Source of the DNA: Theristus sp. LFF4_11
Taxonomy: Eukaryota > Nematoda > Chromadorea > Monhysterida > Xyalidae
Assembly (NCBI GenBank): GCA_030248135.1
Contig: JASANC010004838.1
Span: forward strand, 38,032 to 102,031
Reading direction: 5' to 3'
DNA length: 64,000 nucleotides
Of this stretch, positions 10,705-20,596 are shown in pieces. Below the pieces are notes generated by a model, which had not been told where the DNA came from, did not search any database, and saw nothing but the letters and a program-made list of their open reading frames with translations. Each line of letters starts with the position of its first letter. The first letter of the stretch is position 1. Made by a program: the position numbers and the translations under genes.

Positions 10705-11529
10705 AGAGAAAGCTTTTATAGTTTTTTTTTCACTAGTGGTCGGTTTCATTTTCGGTGACCTTGGTTGGATATACCTCGTTTCGTAGTCAGTAGTTTTGCT
10801 TTTTCCTCGGTGTTCGGAGTTTTACTTGTAATCTCTTGTTGTTTCGTTATTTTATCGTGTTCTAGGATTTTCTTGTGTGGATTCTTGGTCTAAGTTTTTA
10901 TAAATTGTTGTTTGATCAAACGTGATTGTCTCCTAGACTTTCTGGCTGTGCCGTGCCGTGTGACCTGTCTACCTTGTTCGTTTTTATGTTTGTTTCTTTT
11001 CCTTGATTGTGTATCTTGTTGTCCGTTAGATTTTGTGAAATTAGATTCTGTCTCTTGTTTCCCAAGCGATGACGCTCAATCACTCGCATAATGCTCTTGT
11101 TTGTCTTTTGTCTTTTCTTAAAACAGATATTATTTTTCATGTGTGCATTTGCTTTTTTAACGAATCTTTTAGTGGCATGTGGCATAATAACTCGATTAAC
11201 TTTAAAATATTCCAATCACTCTGGGAAGAATCGTTCAACGAGTACGCAAACCCAAACAGACGTTTGCTTTAAAATGCCATTTTCGATTTGTTGTTTCGCG
11301 TCTGTTTCTGTGTCGTTTTTAATCACGCAGCATCAATAAAACAAGTGAAGGGCTAAATCGGCTGGGTATACTGAACAAAAAAGTTCGATCACCGGTACAG
11401 AGCTTCCGGCAGCGCGTTGTGGAATTATCTGAAGAAGTGTTTTCAGCCAGCTCGTCGAAAATGTTCTTCTCCAACTGTTTTTCAATTCATCAAAAAATCC
11501 AACGGTAAATCTCGAACAGAGAACCAACG
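10705..11529. other. spacer between the hAT element and RECQL
   Basis: AT-rich non-coding sequence with no ORF of recognisable content. It should hold the RECQL promoter or leader acceptor; GAACAG occurs about 10 bp before the RECQL start codon, at about 11514-11519. Confidence 0.4.
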
Positions 11530-14500
11530 ATGGAAAACGGCGTTGCCCGCAGCAGCACCGACGTTCAGTCCGAGTTGACAGCGATCGAGATGCAGGTGCA
11601 CGAGTTGGATGGTGAAATCGGCCGACTGAAGGAGCGGCGACGGCGACTGCTGGAACGCAAAACGCAGGTGCGATTGTTGAGGCCCGTTTTTACCGGACGT
11701 ATGCGCACACGGCACGTCATGTCACGTCACGTTAGGTCAAATGTTATTACATACTACCGTTCGTACAAACGTATGCATTCAATTCAATTTTTTTTCAATT
11801 CAATGCATGTACGTCACGTCACTTTAGGTCTCGTGTTATTGCATGTCTCGACGTACGTCAGGTATAAACGGGCCTTTAGACAGTCCATCTGTGTATTATG
11901 TACAACTAGCTGGTTGGTTGGTTGCACGCACGTGTGGTGTGCTGCATGCATTCGGTGCAGGCAAACTCCGCCCGCACAGAATGCAAGCATCATCACACTG
12001 CTGCTGTGTGAAACCAACCAATCAGCTAGTGGTATATCCTGCACTGCACTCTTCTATCTGATTCGGACAGTGTCAAAAATGTTCACAATCTCCGCCCAGA
12101 TGGAGCGTCTACTGTCGCAACGCGCGACCGAGAACACGAACCAGCGGAAATGGGAGCAATCGTCCGGATTCCAGTGGTCCACTAAAATCAGCGAGATTTT
12201 ATCGCAAACATTCAAACTCGACGAATTCCGCCCGATGCAATTGTCGGCCATAAATGCGACCATGTCAAACGAGGACGTGCTGTTGATAATGTCGACCGGT
12301 TTGCATGGGAAAATGGGCGCTTGTTTTTAGTATACTCCTAGCGGTAAACGGACATTTCGCACAAGGACATTTGGCACACGGACTTCTCGCACACGGACAT
12401 TTCGCACAACGGACATTTCGCACACGGACGTTTCGCACACGGACATTTCGCACACGGACATTTCGCACAACGGTCATTTCGCACACGGACATTTTGCACA
12501 CGGACGTTTCGCACAAAGGGCATTTCGCACACGGACATTTCGCACACGGACATTTCGCACAACGGACATTTCGCACACGGACATTTCGCACAACGGACAT
12601 TTCGCACACGGACATTTCGCACAGAGGACATTTCGCACAAAGGACATTTGGCACAGGGACATCTCGCACAACGGACTTTTCGCTTACGGACTTTTCGCAC
12701 ACGGACACTTCGCACAAAGGACATTTCGCACAACGGACATTTCGCACACGGACATTTCGCACACGGACATTTCGCACAAAGGACATTTCGCACAAAGGAC
12801 ATTTCGCACACGGACTTTTCGCATACGGACTTTTTGCACAAAGGACATTTCGGACAACGGACATTTCGCACACAGACATTTCGCACTAAGGACTTTTCGC
12901 ACACGGACTGTTCGCACAAACTTTCAAAACGTTTACATTCTAACAAGCTTTCGAACACGTTGTTGAACAATTATTTGCAGAATTCATCAATAGTCACTGG
13001 CTATCTATGGGTTTTAAAACAGAGACAATACTTAGAAGAAATAGCCGAGGCCCAAATAAATGAAATGTCGTAGTTGTTTTTTATTAACTGGTTTGTTCTT
13101 GTGTTACCTTTGTTTTATTTTTGTCGTTGTTACCGTTTGTTGCATTTATTGTTTTTTTCACGCATGACGCAATTGACGCAACACACTTCATTTTATTCCA
13201 CACAAATTCGACAAGCGTACACAGAGTGTAACGAGACGAGACGAGACACGAGACAGGGGGTCGCGAGACGAGACACGAGACAGAGGGTCGCGAGACGAGA
13301 CGAGACACGAGACAGCTGTTTCAAAAACCGCGAGACGAGACGAGACTAGGGATGGATCCGGCAAATTTGCCGGAATCCGGGCCGGATCCGGCAAAAGCCC
13401 ATTCCGGCCGGGCCGGATCCGGCAAAAATTGCCGGAATCCGGACCGGAATGGCCTTTTTATGTCTAAAAAACATCTACGCACATTTCATCGCTTCTTCAT
13501 CACATTTTCAGCATAAAACAGCACTGACACAGAAACAAAGTCAGCAAGACACAGCACGTGAACCAACCAAAAATTACAACAACAACAACAATTGACAAAA
13601 TTCACATCGCATGGGGATAATCAAGTGCTGGCAACACTCCATTCAGAAACATGACCTTTTCGGCGTTCTGAGTTGACAGACAAGATCGGCTGTACACAAA
13701 CACCTGCCTGGCTTCAGAGAACATTCGTTCGCTTGCCACGCTTGTTGGTAGCGGTGCCAGGTATCTGCGCGCGATTGTCGATAGTTTGGGGTATTTAGAC
13801 GAGTTCAGCCCGCCAAAAGTCTAGCATTAGATTGCTTTTGTCCGGTTCGTCGATAAAATCATCCGACTCGTACATATTCATTTCGCCGCGTAGTTCGTCT
13901 TCGAGACTGGATTCGCCTGACGGGTTGCGCGGTCGCGCAGCGTGAAACTCGATGCCTCCGTAGAGGCCAGTCGATTTCTTTTTTGGTTCGGGCTCGCGTT
14001 CACTTTCGTCATCGTCGTTGTTCGCGATCTCGGATGTATCGTCGCAGTTTGTGGGCGTCTCCGGTCGTTTCAAGATTTTCTTTGCAATGTGAAGTAGTTC
14101 ACAACGAATCGCGCCTTCATTTTCGAAGACGACTGCAGTATTCTTGAATCGCGGATCAACGTACGTGGCCATGATGTTGGATTCGTCGTGGAAACGCGCA
14201 CGGAAGCGTGTGTCGATGCTGGTCAGCAGCGTTTTTTTCGTCGTACCAATGCCACTCGCATCGACTTGTTCGATACGCTGCTTCAGTGCGTAAACGGCGG
14301 GCAACACCATTGAAATGGATTCGTCGTCTCGTGGATTGGTCGTTGGGAGGGTTTATCGGGTTTTAGGGAATCACGGCACCCCCGCACACCCACGGTAACA
14401 CACGTCGCTAAAATCGCTGGTGTTCTGGGGCTCACAAAAAAGCAACTGTTTGACAGCTAACTGAATATGACCAACGAAGTTGGCTGATTTCAAAAAAAAA

Positions 14501-17500
14501 CCTGCTATTGTTCATCAACAACGTCGGCCAAAAGCTGGCAGCCACGTTTTTTAAAGTGGACGATGCTGCACATAAGTTTACCACTCAAGACAAAAGCAGT
14601 GAACCATTTACCATTGAACTGAATACTAAACTAAAGAAACGCTCACTGATCACATGTCAAATGCACAACAACAAAAACCAACAAAGCACGGAAACAAATT
14701 TGTCAAACCATTGAACAGCTCTGAAACGGAGGAATCAACTGGTTAATTCGCGGGTCTCGGCCATTCCGGCCGGATCCGGCCGGATCCGGCAAAATTGCGC
14801 CGGAATCCGGACCGGATCCGGATCCAATTTTAGGCGCCGGAATCCGGAATCCGGAATCCGGACCGGAACCGGCTCCATCCCTAGACGAGACAGCCAAAAA
14901 TCGCGCGAGACGAGACAAATGACGAGACAAGACACGTCTCGCGGCAACCCTAGTAACAACGACATAAATAAAACAAAGGTAACACAAGAGCAACATCAAT
15001 TAATAAAAAAACAACTACCGTATTACCTCTAATAAACCCCCATGGGGGTTTTTTTTTTGAGCGTCGGGGGGGGGTGGGGTATTTTTTGGGGTTGGGGGGG
15101 GGGGGGTTTATTTTGAAACCATTTTAGGAGTGGGCAAAATGGCAAAAATACCTTCCATGGCAGGAAGGAAGTCGCAGAAACTTCTACTCTACATAGAAAT
15201 TTCCTTTTACAACAGCCTTTTGTGATGAAATTACCATTAACTCATCCATTTGGGGCCTTTGGTAGCACAATTTCATCATTTTCACTGCAACCAGCACTGA
15301 ATTCGCTGGGTATGTGTTTCAAACAGGTTTCAATAATCCCCCATGGGGATTATTTTTGGGGGGGGATTATTTGGAAACTTGTCGAGGGGGTGGGGGTTTA
15401 TTTTTTGGGGGGGGGGGGTTTAATTTGGGGGGGGGGGTTTAATAGAGGTAATACGGTATGCCATTTCATTTATTTGGGCCGTCTGCGAAATTCTATTTAT
15501 TCTGCGTCATGTCTGCTTTTTAAAACCAGCAGATAGTCAGTGAGTATTGAAGAATTCTGTAAATAATTGTTCAACAACGTGCCCGAAAGCACCTTGTTAG
15601 AATGTACGTTTTGAGAGTTTGTGCGAAAAGTCCGTGTGCGAAATGTCCGTTGTGCGAAATGTCCTTTGTGCGAAATGTCCGTGTGCGAAATGTCCGTTGT
15701 GCGAAATGTCCTTTGTGCAAAATGTCCATGTGCGAAAAGTCCGTGTGCGAAATGTCCGTTGTGCGAAATGTCCTTTGAGCGAAATGTCCGTGTGCGAAAT
15801 GTCCGTTTGCGAAATGTCCGTGTGCAAAAAGTCCTTGTGTGAAACGTCCGTGTGCGAAAAGTCCTTTGTGCGAAATGTCCTTTGTCCGAAATGCCCGTGT
15901 GCGAAATATCCGTTGTGCGAAATGTCCGTTGTACGAAATGTCCGTGTGCGAAATGTCCGTGTGCGAAAAGTCTGTGTGCGAAATGTCCGTGTGCGAAATG
16001 TCCGTTGTGCGAAATGTCCTTGTGCGAAATGTCCGTGTGCGAAATGTCCGTTGTGCGAAATGTCCGTGTGCGAGAAGTCCGTGTGCCAAATGTCCGTGTG
16101 CGAAATGTCCTTTGTGCGAAACGTCCGTGTGCAAAATGTCCGTGTGCGAAATGTCCGTGTGCGAAAAGTCTGTGTGCGAAATGTCCGTGTGCGAAATGTC
16201 CGTTGTGCGAAATGTCCTTGTGCGAAATGTCCGTGTGCGAAATGTCCGTTGTGCGAAATGTCCGTGTGCGAGAAGTCCGTGTGCCAAATGTCCTTGTGCG
16301 AAATGTCCTCGAATCCTACTAGCTATCTTAGTTGGCTGCTTGATGCTTTCCAATAGTACTCGCTGATAGGTGTATGCTAGGAATATCCGTGCAGCAGGTA
16401 CATGCATCGTGGTGGTGAGAATGACTCCGCCCCCACAGCAATGCCTGCACAAAAAGCATCCATCATCTGATCACCAACCAACCAATCAGCTGTTTGCCTA
16501 TAATTTAGAGTTCGACTGTAGGTTGATGTTATTTTGATAAAAGTCGATCGACCAATCCAAACCAGCTAGCCAGCGTTCTGGATTTCTACGTATCTTGCCA
16601 GGTGGCGGCAAAAGCCTGACGTACCAACTGCCAGCAGTGGCACAGCGTGGCGTCACTTTGGTCATCAGTCCATTGTTGTCACTGATGGAAGATCAGGTGT
16701 ACCAGTTGAAGAAACTTGGCGTCGAGGCAGCCATGTTGTCGCAGGCGACCGACAAAAATGCGGTTGGTGTAATTTGTGTTGGTTTGTTCATATTGAACGT
16801 TTGGGAGCGCATTTCACGATGCAGTCAATCAGTGCGGCGTATAGGCTTATTAGTGAAAGAGGGCTTTTTTGTGGATTTTATTCATGTTGAAGCTTACTGA
16901 AGGACTTGTGTTGTTGGAGCTTGCTCCAACATTTGAAATGAGGTAAATTATTGCAGTTTTTGGCGTCATGAGTGTGCGGTGAATTGTCGTGAAGTGACTT
17001 GGATGACAATAAGTACACGCGCTTCAACATGAGCACAAAAACAAAAGTGTAGATTTCAACTTAACAACAACAACTTTCAGCTGTCCCGTATCAATCAACT
17101 ACTCGTTGACCGCAACAGCGCCTTGCGTCTGTTGTACGTGACACCCGAACGACTGGCACGAAGCAAACGGCTGATGGCGAAACTCGAAAAGTGCAACTCG
17201 ATCGGCCTTCTGCGGCGCATTGCAATTGACGAAGTTGGTCGTGCCACCGGTTGTCATGAAAGAAAAAAAGGCGAAAAGCAAACGTTTTTCCTGTGACACA
17301 TTTGTGGTGCAGCACCAGCATGCTGATTGGCTGCATCTAGTTTTTGTGAAATGTGAAATGCAACAAATTCAGAGCGCCGATTCAATTCGCATTAAAATTA
17401 TCGAACTCGAATGCGAGTTATAAATGTTGCGTCATTTTGTTTCAAAATCCAATCCAAGAACGCGACACACATGCGCAGGTGCACTGCATCTCGCAGTGGG

Positions 17501-20255
17501 GTCACGATTTCCGGCCGGACTACAAATTCTTGAACGTGCTGAAACGCCAATTCGCCGGCGTGCCGTTGCTCGGGCTGACGGCGACGGCGACCGCTGACGT
17601 CATCGATGACGTCATGCAGACGCTCGGCGTGCCCGGCGCGCTCGTCTTTCGGGCGCCGTTCAATCGGCCGAATCTGTTTTATTCGGTTCGCGATATCGGA
17701 GTTTTGATGTTTTTTTCGAGTTTGGACGGTGTTGTGTGACGTGTGTTTTGCTCTTGACACGCAAAGCGAATTCACATTTGCGCGCTAACACGCACGGGAG
17801 CACGAGCACTGGACAAGCACTCTTGGGCATGACGAAAAGCGGTTATCCAGATTGCAAACGTAGCAGTGTTGTGCGCTGGACTTGGTTTCGTCGAATTCCA
17901 CTGACTGACCTGCGCTGATGCGTCGAACGACCCGTTGTACAGTCAGCTGCAGTTTGCTGCACTTGAATTCGACCCGCTGATTGGTTGCATCAGCGTGCTT
18001 TTCCGCCAATCAGCGTGCTGTGTTCGAAACGAAGCATGGATTGCTCTGTTTATTGTACTTGTTGTGGTCCAACACCGCCGTGCTGTTTCGGTTCAACAGA
18101 TCAGTTCCAATATCATTTCGGTTTCAGGTTCGCGAAAAGCCACCGAAACAAGCGGATATGGTCGCCGAGTTGGTGAGCTTGATCAACAGCCGTTACAATC
18201 GACAGTCCGGCATCGTGTACGTGTTCTCGCGGAAAGAGGCTGAGGAGCTCGCTGCTGCGCTGCGGTGAGAAGCAAAATTCAGTGTCAACCTCACGTTTCG
18301 TTACCGAAATTCAGCTGATTGGAGGCGCTTGAACGCTGCGAATACTGGAATTGGTGATGATGCAACAATGCACCCAATACAGTCTGCGGGTTTTGAATTC
18401 AAAATCTATTTTTGGTGATTCACCCAGTGAGCTTGGTGGTTTGCCCTTTCTTTAAAGATTCTCCTCACCCTCGTGGCCTGGTGGCAGCGCGTTAGACTCG
18501 TTGCGTTCGGGGGATCAAGCCCCGCCGAGGGGTAGGTATAGGCACTTAATGACAGGGAAAACTCGCTGGGCGCCCCACTCGACGGCGTTCTGTACGCTTC
18601 TCTGTGTTAGCCCTGGCTAAAATTCAAACAAAACAAATCAAAGCAAAACAACCAATGGCTGCATCTTCAGCGACAACGCAATCAAAGCGCGCCACTATCA
18701 CGCCGACATGGAAGCAGCCGAGCGCACCGCGGTGCACGAACGTTGGATCGACGATCGATGCCATGTCATTGTGGCGACGGTCGCCTTTGGTTGGCGAGTT
18801 TGTTTTTCTTGTTGTTTCATCGGAAAGATTCGAATCAATAAAACTGCCCTCGGCCAATACCGTTCGCGAGTGTGCATAATTCGGAGCGGTTTGTGGTTCA
18901 TCAGTAATAGAAGCATACCCATCCCGCGGGCATCGCGTTTTGCGAACTCTACTCATGGTGTCTTACACTTCTCTGGTATTATGCCGTGCACTGCAGAATA
19001 AAACTGAACTGAACTGAACTGCGATGGGCACAACGCAAACTCACACCCAACGTTTTGTTACTCAGAACGGATCTCACTGCTACACATCGTACGCAGTACT
19101 TTTCAGTTGGTCATTTCGCGGAAACGCACGATACTCCGACTGGACTTCTCTATGAGTCTAACGTGACTGTAACCATAAGATCCGTGTAATTCAATAAAAC
19201 CATCCCGAAACGGCAGGCATGGGCATCGACAAGCGCGACGTTCGCTTCGTGGTGCATCACTCGATTGCGAAATCCGTCGAAACGTACTACCAGGAGAGTG
19301 GGCGGGCCGGTCGCGACGGCCTCTCGGCAGACTGTATCGTGTATTATCGATTCGCGGATTTATTTCGCCAGAGCACGATGGTGTGCACGGAAACCACTGG
19401 ACTGCCGAAGTTGTATGCGATGCTGACGGTGCGCTGTTGTTCTTTTGTTGTTTTGGAATGAATGGAGCTGATTTTAGCGATTCAATTTCTTTGACACCTT
19501 TTGGTCAGTTGGTAACAATTGCATAAAGTCCATCATGCAGAAGAAACAAACAATGTGCACGAAATTTAAGAAACACACAATTGATAAAATTTGGGAACGC
19601 ATCAATGAAAGCAAATGTACGAACGATCAAGTGGTAGATGACCACCCAAGTTTTTTGTATTACTAAAATCAAAACTCCGCTAGTGGCACAGGAAGTTGCA
19701 TGTATTTCACCATCGTTTGCACCTGTCACTTCTATTTTTTCCCAGTACTGCCTGTCGAGATCGCAATGCCGGCGTCGTCTGCTCGCCGAGCATTTCGCCG
19801 AAACTTGGCAGCCGGGCTGGTGCGATCGCAAATGCGATTTCTGTTTCAATCGGCAAACTGAGAGCGACCGTGAAACCTCAGACACACCATACACCGCCGC
19901 GCAAGTGACCAGCATTGTCGACTTGGTCACCGCCCAGAAACAGAAAGTCACCGGACCGAAACTGGTGGATCTCTGGCTGAAGACGGCACGACCGAAGGAG
20001 CGAATGCCGCCGGTGGAGGCGGAACGGATTCTGGCGCAACTCTTGCTGGATTGCTATTTGCGCGAGGACTTCCACTTCACGCCGTATAGCATCATCAGCT
20101 ACGTGGTCGCCAGTGGCAAGCAGCCGCCGCTGGACGGTGCGGAGTTGAGGGTGGGATCGGGTGAATCGTCGAGAAAGCGCGCTAGGATGGAGACGGGTCG
20201 GCAGAAAAGTGATACGAAAGTGTCAACGGCTGCTGAGGAGATTTTGTTGGAGTGA
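11530..20255 (+). CDS. RECQL: RecQ-like ATP-dependent DNA helicase Q1
   Basis: A 3'-5' helicase acting on replication forks and recombination intermediates in the nucleus. Nine exons: 11530-11667, 12100-12298, 16602-16762, 17081-17233, 17479-17685, 18128-18264, 18671-18789, 19217-19428 and 19746-20255, giving 611 aa (human 649). The N-terminal exon is a coiled coil ([20 protein letters not shown]), as in RECQ1. Motif 0 is [17 protein letters not shown]; Walker A is STGGGKS, split across the 4.3-kb intron 2; then [43 protein letters not shown] (DEVH box) and GLTATAT. Domain 2 has [30 protein letters not shown] and [12 protein letters not shown]. The zinc-binding region has RRRLLAEHF and CDRKCDFC, followed by a winged helix ([16 protein letters not shown]). 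AATAAA is at 20384-20389. Confidence 0.97.
11900..12032. repeat. MITE-like repeat with ACCAACCAATCAGCTAGT end
   Basis: A segment of about 130 bp bounded by ACTAGCTGGTTGGTTGGTT on the left and AACCAACCAATCAGCTAGT on the right, with AACTCCGCCCGCACAGAATG in the middle. A related copy at about 16315-16520 has GACTCCGCCCCCACAGCAAT and the same CCAACCAATCAGCT right end. The ends alone recur at 29983, 39690, 59750 and 62165. It lies in RECQL intron 1. The mechanism of spread is unknown. Confidence 0.6.
12350..12917 (+). repeat. 15-16-bp minisatellite, left arm
   Basis: Roughly 37 units of GGACATTTCGCACAC, with variants TTGGCAC, CTTTTCGCAC and an AAAGG or AACGG spacer. The near-period of 15-16 bp leaves spurious open frames on both strands, which I treat as artefacts. 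Confidence 0.92.
13218..13346 (+). repeat. GAGACGAGAC short tandem repeat, left half
   Basis: Degenerate repeats of CGAGACGAGACACGAGACA, interrupted at 13347 by the hAT insertion and resuming at 14884 (GACGAGACAGCC to about 14942). The 8-bp GACGAGAC on each side is the hAT target duplication. Confidence 0.85.
13347..14883 (-). mobile_element. hAT transposon, internally shortened, copy 2
   Basis: A 1537-bp near-identical relative of the 9203-10696 element, with the same TAGGGATGGATCC / CTCCATCCCTA ends and the perfect 8-bp target duplication GACGAGAC at 13339-13346 and 14884-14891. It has small indels relative to copy 1, for example an extra ACAACA, an extra GGATCCGGCC and an AAAGCAGTGAACC-like stretch. 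The high similarity points to recent spread, and the different flanks show two separate insertions rather than a segmental duplication. Confidence 0.93.
13640..14310 (-). pseudogene. frameshifted hAT transposase fragment
   Basis: Nearly the same coding stretch as 9455-10162, but an extra C near 13807-13811 (AGTTCAGCCCGCC against AGTTCAGCCGCC) shifts the frame just after LMLDFWR and removes the hATC dimerisation domain. The preceding 171 codons remain open (13795-14310). The change is in DNA only; a sequencing error in this copy cannot be excluded. Confidence 0.85.
15018..15456. mobile_element. MITE with CCGTATTACC terminal inverted repeats, copy 2
   Basis: A 439-bp element flanked by TA on both sides (15016-15017 and 15457-15458), oriented opposite to the copy at 8034-8481. 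It sits inside the right arm of the foldback element. The left arm retains the uninterrupted target (AAATGAAATGTCGTAGTTGT at about 13060-13080), which shows directly that the target was a single TA and was duplicated. This is the Tc1/mariner-type signature. Long G runs inside may be of uncertain length. Confidence 0.92.
15623..16308 (-). repeat. 15-16-bp minisatellite, right arm
   Basis: Roughly 45 units of the inverse of the left-arm unit (GTGTGCGAAATGTCC). A block of about 130 bp (from GTGCGAAAAGTCTGTGTGCG to GTGCGAGAAGTCCGTGTGCC) occurs twice within 15960-16290, so the array has grown by higher-order duplication as well as by single units. Confidence 0.92.
18469..18650 (+). repeat. tRNA-derived SINE, copy in RECQL intron 6
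   Basis: The head is tRNA-like: GTGGCCTGGTGGCAGCGCGT followed by TAGACTC fits an A box, and GGGGGATCAAGCCCCGCC fits a B box (usual form GGTTCGANNCC). The body TATAGGCACTTAATGACAGG … GGGCGCCCCACTCG … CTGTACGCTTCTCTGTGTTA is shared with copies at 24693, 29866 and 59343. The tail is AACAAAACAAATCAAAGC. It ends about 20 bp before the exon 7 acceptor. Confidence 0.8.
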
Positions 20256-20586
20256 ATTTCGTTTTGTTTTTGGTGTCATGGACTTGTGATCTCGGTGTCT
20301 TTCATTGAAGTTTACTTGTTGTTGTTCCTTTGTTCTCTGTTGTTACTTGTTATTTGCTTTTGTGCGACTTCAAACGGGTCTGAAATAAAGGTGCACTTCC
20401 ATTTTTTTGTCATTGTTCAAATGAAGTGGTGTTTTTTCGGTTTATCAGCCGATAGCGCAGAAGCTTTGTCACTATCTGATGTTACATGCAATATCGTGTT
20501 GGTAATTTGCATCACATCAAAACTGGTGTGGGTCCAAGATTCTTATTCCTTTTCTACACAAACGTCCTAGCGTCTTCAATCTCGAT

Positions 20587-20596
20587 TTTCAGACAA
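20587..20596 (+). promoter_or_regulatory. splice acceptor immediately before the INTS2 start codon
   Basis: CGATTTTCAG followed by ACAA and then the INTS2 ATG at 20597. Nothing coding precedes it, so it must serve either a 5'-UTR intron or trans-splicing of a leader. It lies about 200 bp after the RECQL AATAAA. Confidence 0.5.

Larger units (their letters stand above)
12350..16308. mobile_element. foldback-like element with minisatellite inverted arms (RECQL intron 2)
   Basis: The outer ends are exact inverses: GGACATTTCGCACAAGGACA at 12350 and TGTCCTTGTGCGAAATGTCC ending at 16308. Each arm is an array of a 15-16-bp unit (GGACATTTCGCACAC): 12350 to about 12917 on the left and about 15623 to 16308 on the right. 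Inside, the inversion continues as unique sequence: about 12918-13132 on the left matches the reverse complement of about 14945-15622 on the right once a MITE (15018-15456) is removed. Between the arms lie GAGACGAGAC-type repeats split by a hAT element. Long inverted repeats built of short tandem repeats are the hallmark of Foldback transposons. No clear target duplication or transposase is visible. Confidence 0.85.

Noticed and set aside
12350..12917. CRISPR-like array
   Set aside because: The units are contiguous 15-16-bp repeats without unique spacers, in an animal gene intron.
12265..12970. Long open frames on both strands reading Cys-Ala-Lys-Cys or His-Phe-Ala-His repeats
   Set aside because: They are translations of the 15-16-bp minisatellite. 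Nearly all frames stay open because the unit has few stop-forming triplets.
15571..16452. 293-codon minus-strand frame and 245-codon plus-strand frame
   Set aside because: Same reason: these are the right foldback arm, with no domain and no splice context.
18469..18540. True tRNA gene at the SINE head
   Set aside because: The acceptor and anticodon stems do not close, and the same head occurs with a shared non-tRNA body in several places.
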